From VFZN01 sp963709325 (lineage in GTDB: Bacteria > Acidobacteriota > Vicinamibacteria > Vicinamibacterales > UBA2999): DNA of 64,000 nt. Under the pieces are notes generated by a model. It saw nothing but the letters and a program-made list of their open reading frames with translations. It was not told the origin of the DNA and made no database searches. Where the stretch lies: contig CAVPVV010000004.1 of assembly GCA_963709325.1 (NCBI GenBank), positions 1 to 64,000 on the forward strand, read 5' to 3'. Numbering within the stretch: position 1 is the stretch's first letter; the number at the start of each line of letters is the position of its first letter. The translations under genes and the position numbers were made by a program. Positions 46,542 to 57,410 of this stretch are shown in pieces.

Positions 46542-47687
46542 TTATAGCGGAGGTCGCCACGGGCACACGGGATAGCAGCCCAGGACGCGCACGAACTGCG
46601 TGGCGACGGTCAGCCCGGCTAACGCCGATTGCGTGCGCGGCTCCGCGAGGTGGGCCTCGACGTCAACGTAGAAGTGGTATTCCCAGGCCACCCCGGGGCG
46701 GGGCCGCGACTCGAGCTTCGAGAGGTTGATTCCCTCCTCTGCCAGGACGTTGAGGCAGCGGACCAGCGCGCCGCGCTCGTGGGTGGTGCCGAACACGAGC
46801 GAGACCTTCGCCTGGACCAGCGGATCGCACTCGGCCGGCGTGGCGCTGACCACCACGAAGCGGGTGAGGTTGACGGCCTGGTTCGCGATATTGCGTTTGA
46901 GCACCACCAGCCCGAAACGTGTCCCCGCCTCCTCGCTGGCAATCGCCGCCTGCGTCGGATCGGCCAGCTGCGCGACGCGTTCGGCGGCCAGCGCGGTGTT
47001 GGGCGCCGCCTCGCTCTCGGCCTGCGGCAATTCCGCCAGGTACTCGCTGCACTGCGACAGCGCCTGAGGGTGGGAGTGCACCCGGGTGATGCCCTCGACG
47101 GTCGCGCCGGGCACGCCGAGCAGGCAGTGATCGACGACGACGATCTCTTCGCCGGCGATCCAGAGGTTCATGTGGAACAGCAGGTCGTAGACCTCGTGGA
47201 CCGATCCGGCGGTGCTGTTCTCGATCGGCACGACGCCGCGCTCGACGCTCCCCTGCTGCACCGCCTCCAGCGTCTCGCGGAACGATCGGTAGGCCTTCAG
47301 GTTCACGGCCCGCCGTGACACGCCGAAGTGCTGGCGCGCCGCCTGATGGCCATAGGCGCCGTCGGTGCCCTGGAAACCGACCACCAGCGGGCGCACGTCG
47401 GGCTCGGGGGTGTGAAGCCAGTCCTGCTGGCGCCGCACCGAGTCGTCGAGGATCTCGCGATAGATCCGTCGGACGAAGCCCGGATCCAGCCCCAACTGTT
47501 CGCCATAGGCGGCGCGATGCTGCAGCAGCGACGCCTCGCGGCTCTCGTCGCGAATCGGCCCGGTGTTCTCGACCTTGGCGGCCACGATCTCGCGCGCCAG
47601 CCGGGCCCGCTCCCCGAGCGCGTTGAGGATCACCTTGTCCATGTCGTCCACTGCCCGCCGCAGATCGGCCACGCTTCGGGTCGTCAT
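46542..47687 (-). CDS. pheA: Bifunctional chorismate mutase / prephenate dehydratase
   Basis: 381 residues, GGAGG nine bases before ATG. Chorismate mutase AroQ domain at 1-90 (ADLRRAVDDMDKVILNALGE), prephenate dehydratase at about 105-285 (VVGFQGTDGAYGHQAARQHF, GVVPIENSTAGSVHEVYDLL, the conserved Thr in NLTRFVVVS), and a C-terminal ACT domain with GALVRCLN and ESRPRPG, the motifs that bind phenylalanine for feedback inhibition. So Phe acts on the enzyme and, through the upstream attenuator, on transcription. First gene after that attenuator. Confidence 0.95.
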   Translation of the reverse strand: MTTRSVADLRRAVDDMDKVILNALGERARLAREIVAAKVENTGPIRDESREASLLQHRAAYGEQLGLDPGFVRRIYREILDDSVRRQQDWLHTPEPDVRPLVVGFQGTDGAYGHQAARQHFGVSRRAVNLKAYRSFRETLEAVQQGSVERGVVPIENSTAGSVHEVYDLLFHMNLWIAGEEIVVVDHCLLGVPGATVEGITRVHSHPQALSQCSEYLAELPQAESEAAPNTALAAERVAQLADPTQAAIASEEAGTRFGLVVLKRNIANQAVNLTRFVVVSATPAECDPLVQAKVSLVFGTTHERGALVRCLNVLAEEGINLSKLESRPRPGVAWEYHFYVDVEAHLAEPRTQSALAGLTVATQFVRVLGCYPVCPWRPPL

Positions 47688-47710
47688 GCTGGTTTGCCTC
47701 CAAAAACAAA

Positions 47711-47744
47711 ACCGCCGCCCCAGCGTCGGTGCTGGGGCGGCGGT
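47711..47744 (-). terminator. pheA: pheA attenuator: intrinsic terminator
   Basis: Perfect 14-bp stem ACCGCCGCCCCAGC / GCTGGGGCGGCGGT with six-base loop. On the minus strand it is followed at once by TTTTGTTTTT (minus strand of 47702-47711), then GGAGG and the pheA ATG. Textbook Rho-independent terminator. Confidence 0.92.
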
Positions 47745-47788
47745 GAAGTCCGTGTCGGTTCGCGGTCGACCGGGCTACACCGTCACCC
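47735..47788 (-). promoter_or_regulatory. pheA: pheA attenuator: antiterminator pairing
   Basis: On the minus strand GGGTGACGGTG (47788-47778, last leader codons before its stop) can pair with CACCGCCGCCC (47745-47735, 5' arm of the terminator) in 10 of 11 positions including one G-U. Formed when the ribosome stalls at the Phe codons; blocked when it reaches the leader stop. Confidence 0.8.
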
Positions 47789-47840
47789 TGCGGGTAAAGA
47801 AGAAGCCGCCACAGTGCCCGGTGCGCCGATTGATCGTCAC
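47775..47840 (-). CDS. pheL: pheA leader peptide with three consecutive Phe codons
   Basis: 21-residue peptide starting GTG at 47840, which overlaps the sucD stop (GTGA). It reads through GGFFFTRRVTV, with TTC TTC TTT at 47804-47796, and ends with TAG directly after the antiterminator arm. SD-like GAGG lies ten bases before the start, inside sucD. Architecture equals the leader of classical Phe attenuators such as E. coli pheL: low charged tRNA-Phe stalls the ribosome over the Phe codons, the antiterminator forms and pheA is transcribed. The gene symbol is by function, not homology. Confidence 0.85.
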   Translation of the reverse strand: MTINRRTGHCGGFFFTRRVTV

Positions 47841-48712
47841 GATTTGAGGGCCTCGACGAGGGATTCTCCCATATCCGCAGGGCTCTTGACCACCCGGACG
47901 CCGGCCGCGGTGAGCGCGGCCATCTTCTCGAACGCGGTGCCCTTGCCGCCCGCGATGATCGCGCCGGCATGCCCCATCCGGCGTCCCGGCGGCGCGGTCT
48001 GGCCGGCGATGAAGGCGACGATCGGCTTGGTGAAGTGCTTCTTGATCCAGGCCGCGGCCTCTTCCTCCGCCGACCCGCCGATCTCGCCGATCATGATGAC
48101 GGCATCGGTATCGGGGTCGTTCTGGAAGAGGGAGAGCGCGTCGATGTGCGTCGTGCCGATCAGCGGATCGCCGCCGATGCCAATGCACGTGGACTGGCCG
48201 AGCCCGCGCCGCGTCAACTGGTCGATCGCTTCGTAGGTCAGCGTGCCGCTCTTCGACACGATGCCGATCCGCCCTTCCTTGCAGATGTTCGCGGGGATGA
48301 TGCCGGCCTTGCCCTTCCCCGGCGAGATGATTCCCGGGCAGTTCGGGCCGATCAGCCGCGTGCCAGGCTTCGACTTCAGAAACGTCATCGCCTTGAGCAT
48401 GTCCACGACCGGAATGCCCTCGGTGATGCAGACCACGAGCGCGACGCCCGCGTCGGCAGCTTCCATGATGGCGTCTGCCGCAAACGGCGGCGGCACGAAG
48501 ATCACCGAGGCGTTGGCGCCGGTCTGGCGCACGGCATCGGCGACCGTGTTGAACACCGGCCACCCTTCGTGGGTGGTGCCACCCTTGCCGGGCGTCACGC
48601 CGCCTACGACCTTGGTGTGGTACGCCGCCGCAGCCTTGGCGTGGAACGTCCCTTCGCGGCCGGTGAGCCCTTGGACGATGAGGCGGGTGTTGGAGTCGAG
48701 GAGCACCGCCAT
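47837..48712 (-). CDS. sucD: Succinyl-CoA synthetase alpha subunit
   Basis: 291 residues. CoA-binding domain (LIVQGLTGREGTFHAKAAAA), ligase domain with the phosphorylated His in the block GHAGAIIAGGKGTAFEKMAA, and GGDPLIGTTHIDAL. Acts with SucC in the TCA cycle. Start overlaps the sucC stop as ATGA; its own stop overlaps the pheA leader start. Confidence 0.95.
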   Translation of the reverse strand: MAVLLDSNTRLIVQGLTGREGTFHAKAAAAYHTKVVGGVTPGKGGTTHEGWPVFNTVADAVRQTGANASVIFVPPPFAADAIMEAADAGVALVVCITEGIPVVDMLKAMTFLKSKPGTRLIGPNCPGIISPGKGKAGIIPANICKEGRIGIVSKSGTLTYEAIDQLTRRGLGQSTCIGIGGDPLIGTTHIDALSLFQNDPDTDAVIMIGEIGGSAEEEAAAWIKKHFTKPIVAFIAGQTAPPGRRMGHAGAIIAGGKGTAFEKMAALTAAGVRVVKSPADMGESLVEALKS

Positions 48713-49881
48713 CAGCGTGTTCCTCCCGCCAACGCCACTACCTTCGTCGCGGCTTCGCCCATCGTGTCGGCGGTCGTGAAGTTCAGGCCGCTTTCCGCGA
48801 GCAGCCGGTTCCCTTCCTCGACGTTCGTGCCTTTCATGCGAATCACTATCGGGACAGGGACGTGCAGTTCCTTGACGGCCGCAATCACGCCGGCGGCGAG
48901 CACGTCGCAGCGCAAGATGCCGCCGAAGATGTTGATGAGTACCGCCTTCACGTTGCTGTCGGACATCAGGATCTTGAAGGCGTTGCGAATCTGCTCGGCG
49001 TTAGCGCCGCCGCCGACGTCGAGGAAGTTCGCCGGCATCCCGCCCGACAGCTTGATGATGTCCATCGTCGCCATGGCCAGTCCGGCACCGTTGACCATGC
49101 AGCCGATGTTTCCGTCGAGACGAATGTAGTTCAGCGAGTACTTCGAGGCTTCGACTTCGAGCGGATCCTCCTCGCTCAGGTCACGCAGATCGCGCAGGTC
49201 CTGGTGGCGATACAACGCGTTGTCGTCGAAGTTCATCTTCGCGTCGAGCGCGAGAAGGTCGCCACCCTTGGTGGTGATGAGCGGGTTGATCTCGAGGAGC
49301 GACGCGTCGGTTGCGACAAATGCCTGGTAGAGCGACAGCATCATCTTCGTCGCCTTCTTCACTAGGTCGCCGGTGAGGCCGACCGCGAAGGCGAGCTGCT
49401 GGGCCTGGAACGGCGCAAGGCCGATCCCCGGATGGACGTAGGCGCGGTGGATCTTCTCCGGCGTCTTGGCGGCGACCTCTTCGATGTCGACCCCGCCTTC
49501 GGCGCTGATCATCACCACCGGCTTCTGCGTGGACCGATCGATGACGATGCTGAGGTAGAGCTCGCGGTCGATGTCGAGCCCTTCCTCGAGGAGGACGCGC
49601 GACACCTTCTGGCCGGCGGGTCCGGTCTGGTAGGTGACCAGGGTGCTGCCGAGCATCGCCTTGGCCGCTTCCTCCGCAGCGTCGGCGGATTTGACCACCT
49701 TGACGCCGCCGCCTTTCCCGCGGCCGCCGGCGTGGATCTGGGCCTTGACCACCACGACTTGCGTGCCCAGACGCCGGGCGAATTCAGAGACTTCCTGGGC
49801 CGAAAATGCCACCTCGCTGCGGGGCACAGGCACGCCGTACCGCGCAAGGATGGCCTTGGCCTGATATTCGTGAATCTTCAT
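48712..49881 (-). CDS. sucC: Succinyl-CoA synthetase beta subunit
   Basis: 389 residues from MKIHEYQAKAILARYGVPVP. ATP-grasp domain (KAQIHAGGRGKGGGVKVVKS, EINPLITTKGGDLLALDAKM) and the GGGANAEQIRNAFKILMSD ligase part. Forms the alpha2beta2 or alpha-beta enzyme with SucD. No good ribosome-binding site is seen right before this start, although the residues match the family start. Confidence 0.95.
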   Translation of the reverse strand: MKIHEYQAKAILARYGVPVPRSEVAFSAQEVSEFARRLGTQVVVVKAQIHAGGRGKGGGVKVVKSADAAEEAAKAMLGSTLVTYQTGPAGQKVSRVLLEEGLDIDRELYLSIVIDRSTQKPVVMISAEGGVDIEEVAAKTPEKIHRAYVHPGIGLAPFQAQQLAFAVGLTGDLVKKATKMMLSLYQAFVATDASLLEINPLITTKGGDLLALDAKMNFDDNALYRHQDLRDLRDLSEEDPLEVEASKYSLNYIRLDGNIGCMVNGAGLAMATMDIIKLSGGMPANFLDVGGGANAEQIRNAFKILMSDSNVKAVLINIFGGILRCDVLAAGVIAAVKELHVPVPIVIRMKGTNVEEGNRLLAESGLNFTTADTMGEAATKVVALAGGTR

Positions 49882-50167
49882 AGGCAGGAGGACGCGAGGA
49901 ATGCGTGCAAAACGGCTGGCGATCATAGCACGGGCCCAGCTGGGGGGCGCCCCCGTGTTCAATTCCGAGACATTGCGCTACAACGTGACAAGGTCCGCAT
50001 GTCTAACAAATTGCAACACTTAAACCAGATACCGTCACCAACGTGTCCTGCAATAACACATAGACAACGTGATTACGCTACTGTTTTTGACATCTAAGCT
50101 CAATCTAATCAATGAGATAGACCCCGATTACATCTCTGGCATAGTCAATGCTTGAGCTCGCGCAAGA
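49882..50167. other. AT-rich divergent intergenic region
   Basis: Separates sucC (minus) from the HD-GYP/GGDEF gene (plus). The middle (about 49970-50150) is markedly AT-rich against the core genome and should hold both promoters. A CACGGG/CCCGTG inverted repeat spans about 49931-49960. No DnaA box or RNA gene recognised. Confidence 0.5.
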
Positions 50168-52666
50168 ATGTCGTCGTTCGCCAGGCTTCGTGCTGTCTTC
50201 GCCGCCAGGCCAAGACCCTTGGCGGTCTACGTGGCGACGGTCGTGGCGACCGGTGCGGCGCTGCTTGCCTACGGCATTCCCCAGACCTCGTTCCGCCAGC
50301 CGCTTCTCTTCCTAGTGCTGCTGCTCGGGTCGATGACCGCGGCGGTCATGAAGATTCACCTGCCGCTGTCGAGCGGCCAGGCGACGCTGTCGATGTCGTA
50401 TTTCACCGACTTCCTGAGCCTGGTGCTGCTCGGCCCGCACGAAGCGATGCTGGTTGCGGCGTCCAGCGCCGCGACCCAGAGCATCGCGTCGAAAAAGGGA
50501 CGGTTCTCCGCGCGGCAGACGTTCTTCAGCAGCGCCAGCCTAATCATCACGGTGCAGGCGGCCGGTTTCGTCGCCGGCCACCTGGGCGGCTTCAACCTGG
50601 ACGCGAGCTTCTCCGCCATCGCCAAGCCGGCCGCCGGCGGCGCGGCGACCTTCTTCCTCTGTAACAGCTTGCTGGTGGCGACCGCGGTCGCGCTATCCCG
50701 CGGTCGTCCGATCGTCGAAACCTGGCAGCAGGACTTCCTGTGGGCCGGCCCGGCCTGCTTCGTCGCCGCGGGCGCGGCCACGTTTGCGGCCGCCGTCATG
50801 GGCACCCAGGACTTCTGGCTGGTGCTCTTCGCCGCGGCGCTCCTCGGTCTCACGTTCCACAGCTATCGCGTCTATCTCGGCCGGGTCACCGAGCATCAGC
50901 AGCACGCCCGTGTCGTCCAGAACCTTCACCTCGCGACCGTCGAAGCGCTGGCGCGCGCCATCGACGCGCGCGACCAGACGATCGATCCGGAATCCGGCAT
51001 GGCCGAGAACCACATCCGCCGGGTCGAGGCGTGCGCCGCGGCGCTTGGCGAGGCGGCCGGCATGGGGCTTCACGAGATCGAGGGCCTGAAGATCGCCTCG
51101 CTGCTTCATGACATCGGCAAGCTCGCCGTGCCCGAGCACATCCTGACCAAGCCGGGCCGCCTTACGCCGGCCGAGTTCGACTACATCCGTCTCCATCCGA
51201 CCGTCGGCGCAAACATCATTCGCGCGGTGCCGTTCCCCTACCCGGTCGCGCCGTACATCCAGAGCCATCACGAGCGCTGGGACGGGACCGGGTATCCGGA
51301 AGGACTGAAGGGCGACGCGATTCCGCTGGGTGCCCGGGTGCTCGCGGTAGTGGACTACTACGACGCGATTACCGCGCACCGCCCGTATCACCGGGCGATG
51401 GCGCCGGGCGAAGCGATCGAAACGATCAAGAAGGAGGCGGGCAAGGCGCTCGACCCCCACCTCGTCGAGCTGTTCATCGACGTCCTCGCACAAACCGACG
51501 TAATCGCCGCGCCGGAGCGCGCGATGCTGCGCCTCGATCCGCAGTCACAGCGGACCGGCGCCCCGGCGACCGGTTTCTCCACATCGGGCGGCTCCGTCGA
51601 AGCGGCGATGACGGTGTACCAGAGCATTTCGCAGGCCACCCAGGAGGTGCGGACGCTCTACGACATCGCGCAGACGATGGGCACGCGGTTGAGCGTGGAC
51701 GACACGATGGGCCTGCTCACCTCGAAACTGAACCGCCTCGTTCCCGCCTCGTGCTGGGCGCTGTACTTGCCGGACCTTCGCCAGGACGTGGTCCGGTGCC
51801 GGTACGCCGCGGGGCTCTCCGCCGACTCGCTGGAGGGCATCTGCATTCCCTCCGGGGACGGGGTGACCGGCTGGGCGGCCCGACATCACACCGCCGCGGT
51901 GAACGCGCGGTCGAGCGCGGATTTCGACGCTGCCGGCACGCCGAACACCGGCACGCTGTTCCAGTCGGCACTGGCCTTCCCGCTGATGGACAACGACCGG
52001 CTGGTCGGCATCCTGACGGCCTATCACGTGGACCCCCAGCCCTACACCGACGCGCACCTGCGGCTGCTCGAGCGGTTGGGCGGCCAGGCCGCGTCCGTGC
52101 TGGCCAATTCGATCCAGTTCGAGGGGATGCGAGCGGCCTCGCTGACCGACTCGCTGACCGATCTGCCAAACTCGCGAGCCCTCGTCGGGCATCTCGATCA
52201 GCGGCTCTCCCGCGCGACGGAGCAATCGGTGCCCAGCGCGCTCATCATGATCGACCTCGACGACTTCAAGGAGATCAACGACGTACACGGACACCAGGTG
52301 GGCGATCTGTGCCTCCAGACGCTGGCCGGCGCCTTGCGGCGCCACGTCCGGTCCACCGATTTCTGCGCTCGCTACGGCGGCGACGAGTTCGTGGTGTCGC
52401 TCGCCTGCCAGGATCGGGCCGAGGCCGAGCGCCGCGCGTCCGACCTGCAGCGCGCCGTATCGCGGCAGCGCATTACCGCCCCGGATGGCTCTGCCATCGC
52501 GCTGAGCATCAGCGTCGGCGTCGCGATGAGCGGCGAAGACGGGCAGACGTTCGAGGCCCTTCTCGAAGCCGCCGATCGACGGATGTACAGCGACAAGTAC
52601 CAGCGCAAGCTTGGCGCACGCCCCCGCGAGATGACGTCGATTCGTCTCGCCCGTTCGGCCAGTTAA
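50168..52666 (+). CDS. Membrane protein with HD-GYP, GAF and GGDEF domains
   Basis: 832 residues. Six to eight N-terminal transmembrane helices (about 18-225, MASE-like), an HD-GYP domain (about 255-430: SLLHDIGKLAVPEHILTKPG, HHERWDGTGYPEGL), a GAF domain (about 490-650) and a C-terminal GGDEF domain with the active motif ARYGGDEFVVSL (about residue 736). The HD residues and GYP equivalent (GTGYP) are intact, so it may both make (diguanylate cyclase) and degrade (phosphodiesterase) c-di-GMP, or switch between them by the sensor and GAF signals. Monocistronic. Confidence 0.9.
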   Translation: MSSFARLRAVFAARPRPLAVYVATVVATGAALLAYGIPQTSFRQPLLFLVLLLGSMTAAVMKIHLPLSSGQATLSMSYFTDFLSLVLLGPHEAMLVAASSAATQSIASKKGRFSARQTFFSSASLIITVQAAGFVAGHLGGFNLDASFSAIAKPAAGGAATFFLCNSLLVATAVALSRGRPIVETWQQDFLWAGPACFVAAGAATFAAAVMGTQDFWLVLFAAALLGLTFHSYRVYLGRVTEHQQHARVVQNLHLATVEALARAIDARDQTIDPESGMAENHIRRVEACAAALGEAAGMGLHEIEGLKIASLLHDIGKLAVPEHILTKPGRLTPAEFDYIRLHPTVGANIIRAVPFPYPVAPYIQSHHERWDGTGYPEGLKGDAIPLGARVLAVVDYYDAITAHRPYHRAMAPGEAIETIKKEAGKALDPHLVELFIDVLAQTDVIAAPERAMLRLDPQSQRTGAPATGFSTSGGSVEAAMTVYQSISQATQEVRTLYDIAQTMGTRLSVDDTMGLLTSKLNRLVPASCWALYLPDLRQDVVRCRYAAGLSADSLEGICIPSGDGVTGWAARHHTAAVNARSSADFDAAGTPNTGTLFQSALAFPLMDNDRLVGILTAYHVDPQPYTDAHLRLLERLGGQAASVLANSIQFEGMRAASLTDSLTDLPNSRALVGHLDQRLSRATEQSVPSALIMIDLDDFKEINDVHGHQVGDLCLQTLAGALRRHVRSTDFCARYGGDEFVVSLACQDRAEAERRASDLQRAVSRQRITAPDGSAIALSISVGVAMSGEDGQTFEALLEAADRRMYSDKYQRKLGARPREMTSIRLARSAS

Positions 52667-52798
52667 CCCAAATCGGCCGCGGACTCGGGCGGAGCGCTGC
52701 CCGTCGAGCCCACGCTCGCACGCGCCTAGCGCATGGATGTTCATGCGTTGTGATTGCAGGAGGCTTCATGACATAAAATTCTTGGTTGGGCATTCCTC

Positions 52799-53475
52799 AT
52801 GCAACTTCTTCAGGCATCAGCATCCTCGGTTGGATCGAAGATCCTCATCGCGCTCACCGGGCTCGGCCTCGCCGTCTTCCTCGTCGGCCACCTCGCCGGC
52901 AACCTCCTGTTCCTCGCCGGGCCGCAGGCCTTCAACGAGTATTCGCACAAACTGATCAGTAATCCGCTCATCTACGCGGTGGAGCTCGGCCTGGTCGCCG
53001 TGTTCTTCGTTCACGTCGCCAAGACCGTGGCGGGCTATCTGGGTAACCGATCCGCCCGGCCGACCTCCTACGCCGTCCGGCGCTGGGCCAGGTCGAAGAA
53101 CTCGAAGAGCCGTAAGAGCGTGGCTTCGAGCACGATGGTTCTCACCGGCACGATCACCGCGCTGTTTGTCGTCACCCACCTCGCGACCTTCAAGTTCGGC
53201 GCCTATTACGAGGCGCCGGACGGCATTCGTGACCTGTACAGGCTGCAGCTTCAGGTGTTCAGCTCGCTCGGCTACGTTCTCTTCTATCTGGTGGCGATGG
53301 CGGTGATCGGCTTCCATCTCTGGCACGGCTTGTCGAGCGCCGCTCAGTCGCTGGGCGTGGACCAGGCGCAGTGGACGCCGCGAATCCTGATTGCCGGCCG
53401 GATCCTGGCGGTCGTCATCGCCGGCGGCTTCTTCATCATCCCGATCTATACCTTCCTCCTGTCGCGGGGCGCGCT

Positions 53476-53479
<4 letters not shown>
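52799..53479 (+). CDS. sdhC: Succinate dehydrogenase cytochrome b subunit (b558 type)
   Basis: 226 residues with five transmembrane helices: MQLLQASASSVGSKILIALT start, GHLAGNLLFLAGPQAFNEYS, FVVTHLATFKFGAYYEAPDG, IGFHLWHGLSSAAQSLGV. The conserved His residues in these segments bind two b hemes. Single-subunit anchor typical of Acidobacteria, Bacteroidetes and epsilon/delta-type SdhC-A-B operons; no SdhD. Stop overlaps sdhA start. Confidence 0.93.
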
Positions 53480-55389
<1,910 letters not shown>

Positions 55390-55400
55390 AGGATTTGCCC

Positions 55401-55440
55401 TCAAGACCCCAAGACGTCAGGACCTCAGGACTTCACGATG
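55401..55440. repeat. Degenerate octad repeat before sdhB
   Basis: Units TCAAGACC, CCAAGACG, TCAGGACC, TCAGGACT and TCACGATG with strict 8-bp spacing fill the sdhA-sdhB spacer; the last unit contains the sdhB ATG. Same style as the heptad arrays at 22009 and 43635. Confidence 0.75.
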
Positions 55441-56181
55441 ACTGTCACACTCAGAGTCTGGCGGCAGGCCGGCCCAACCGCGCCGGGACGCCTCGAGACC
55501 TACACGGCCAACAACGTGCATCCCGATATGTCGTTCCTCGAGATGCTCGACGTGGTGAACGAGGATCTCATCAAGGCCGGAAAGGATCCGATCGCCTTCG
55601 ATTCCGACTGCCGCGAGGGCATCTGCGGCAGCTGCGGGCTGGTGATCAACGGCATTCCGCACGGTCCGGACCGCGGCGCGACGACCTGCCAGGTGCACAT
55701 GCGCCGCTTCAAGAACGGCGACACCATCACGATCGAACCGTTCCGGGCTCGGGCGTTTCCGGTGCTGAAGGACCTGATCGTCGACCGCGGCGCGCTCGAC
55801 CGGATCATCGCCGCCGGCGGCTACGTGTCGATGAACGTCGGCGGCGCTCCCGACGGCAACAGCATCCCGATTTCCAAGGAAGTCGCCGACCTGGCGATGG
55901 ACAACGCACAGTGCATCGGCTGCGGCGCCTGCGTTGCGGTCTGCAAGAACGCGGCCGCACACCTGTTCACGTCGGCGAAGATCACCCACCTGGGGCTCCT
56001 GCCCCAGGGCGAGCCCGAACGTTATCGCCGCGCGGCGCGGATGATCGAGCGGATGGACGCCGAGGGTTTCGGCGCGTGCTCGAACGAAGGCGAGTGCGAA
56101 GCGGTGTGCCCGAAGGAAATCTCGATCCGCAGCATCGCGCGGATGAACCGGGATTACCTCAAAGCCGCCGTCGCCAAGTAA
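55438..56181 (+). CDS. sdhB: Succinate dehydrogenase iron-sulfur subunit
   Basis: 247 residues. N-terminal ferredoxin domain with CREGICGSCGLVIN and a fourth Cys in TTCQVHM ([2Fe-2S]), then CIGCGACVAVCKN, and a late Cys-rich block ending ECEAVCPKEI, for the [4Fe-4S] and [3Fe-4S] clusters. Electron wire from SdhA to the SdhC hemes. Last gene of the sdh operon, 48 bases after sdhA. Confidence 0.95.
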   Translation: MTVTLRVWRQAGPTAPGRLETYTANNVHPDMSFLEMLDVVNEDLIKAGKDPIAFDSDCREGICGSCGLVINGIPHGPDRGATTCQVHMRRFKNGDTITIEPFRARAFPVLKDLIVDRGALDRIIAAGGYVSMNVGGAPDGNSIPISKEVADLAMDNAQCIGCGACVAVCKNAAAHLFTSAKITHLGLLPQGEPERYRRAARMIERMDAEGFGACSNEGECEAVCPKEISIRSIARMNRDYLKAAVAK

Positions 56182-56220
56182 ATTCGCGGGGTTTTCGAGA
56201 ACCCCGAGAACCCGCCCTGC

Positions 56221-57170
56221 TTATACCTTGATAATGTCCACCAGCTCCTTTACGGCGCCGGCGGACTTGTGCAGCGCCGCCTTCTCCTCGGCGGTCAGCG
56301 GCACCTCGATGATCTCCTCCGACGCCGCGCGCGCCCAGCTTCACCGGCACGCCCACGAAGAGGTCGTTGATCCCGTATTCGCCCTGCAGGAACACCGAGC
56401 ACGGCATGATGCGCTTCTGATCCTTCAGGATCGCTTCCACCATGTCGGCGGCCGACGCACCCGGAGCGTACCACGCGCTCGTGCCGACCAGTTTCGTGAT
56501 CTCGGCGCCGCCGTTGGCCGTCCGCGTGCAGATCTCGTCCAGCTTCTCCTGGGACAGCTTGCCCATCTTCACGAGCTCGGTCAGCGGAATGCCGGCGACC
56601 ATCGACAGTCGCGGCAGTGGCACCATCGTGTCGCCGTGGCCGCCGAGCACGAAGCACGTGACGTCCGAAACCGAGACATTGAGCTCGTGGGCCACGAACG
56701 TCCGCATCCGAGCGGAGTCGAGCACGCCCGGCCATGCCGACAACCCGCTCACGCGGAAACTTGCTGAGACGGAACACCGCCTGGGACATCGCGTCGAGCG
56801 GGTTCGCCACCGGCACGATGATGCAGTTCGGCGAGTGCTTGACGATTTCCGCCGTGACGTCCTGCATGATCTTGTAGTTCACGTTCAGCAGATCGTCGCG
56901 GCTCATGCCGGGCTTGCGCGGCATGCCCGAGGTGATGACCACCACGTCGGAGTTCGCGGTCTCGGCAAAATCCTTGGTGCCGACGCCGAGCACGCGCGAC
57001 GCCGAACCCTCCACGGCGCACGACTGATAGATGTCGAGCGCGATGCCGGCCGCCTTCGTGTCGGCGATGTCGACGATGACGACGTCCGCCAGTTCTTTCT
57101 GCGATACCGCGCGTGCGACCGTGGCGCCAACGTTCCCTGCGCCGCCCACCACCGAGACCTTGCGATTCAT
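56221..57170 (-). pseudogene. mdh: Malate dehydrogenase, two +1 frameshifts
   Basis: Repaired length about 316 residues. N-term MNRKVSVVGGAGNVGATVAR (NAD motif GGAGNVG); malate-specific loop GMPRKPGMSRDDLL with both Arg; catalytic His in GGHGDTMVPLP; end AVKELVDIIKV with TAA at 56221. Extra G (minus) near 56728 splits GMAG from VLDSAR and near 56320 splits ARGV from EEIIEVPLTA. Every residue on both sides matches the family, so the gene is likely intact in the organism. TCA neighbour of sdhCAB. Confidence 0.85.
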
Positions 57171-57224
57171 GCCACTCTCCTGACGAAATGACTTTAGGTC
57201 AGTTTGCCTCGCCGCGCGCGGCCC

Positions 57225-57259
57225 GCATCCACACGGACTGTGGAAAACCTTGTGGAAAA
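57225..57259. repeat. Cluster of three DnaA-box-like motifs
   Basis: GCATCCACA (57225-57233), TGTGGAAAA (57239-57247) and TGTGGAAAA (57251-57259) resemble DnaA boxes (TTATCCACA or its complement). The last two are in tandem 12 bp apart with the surrounding TGTGGAAAACCT/TGTGGAAAACAC. They lie between divergent mdh and the SerA-like gene. Confidence 0.45.
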
Positions 57260-57410
57260 CACCGTGTGAACACCGCGTAACGGCGGGCAATCCCGAAGAA
57301 ATCTACGGATTGCACCATAGATGATGCACCCGACTCGGCGTGGTGCGTCTTCCGCATCCGTTCTGAACCTGTCATTATATCTGGCTCACACTTCCCGGAG
57401 ATTTCATCAC

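Noticed and set aside
47735..47796. Pairing of the GGCGGC before the Phe codons with the terminator arm as the main antiterminator
   Set aside because: It pairs well, but a ribosome stalled on the Phe codons would cover it and favour termination under starvation, opposite to the expected logic; the 47778-47788 arm fits better.
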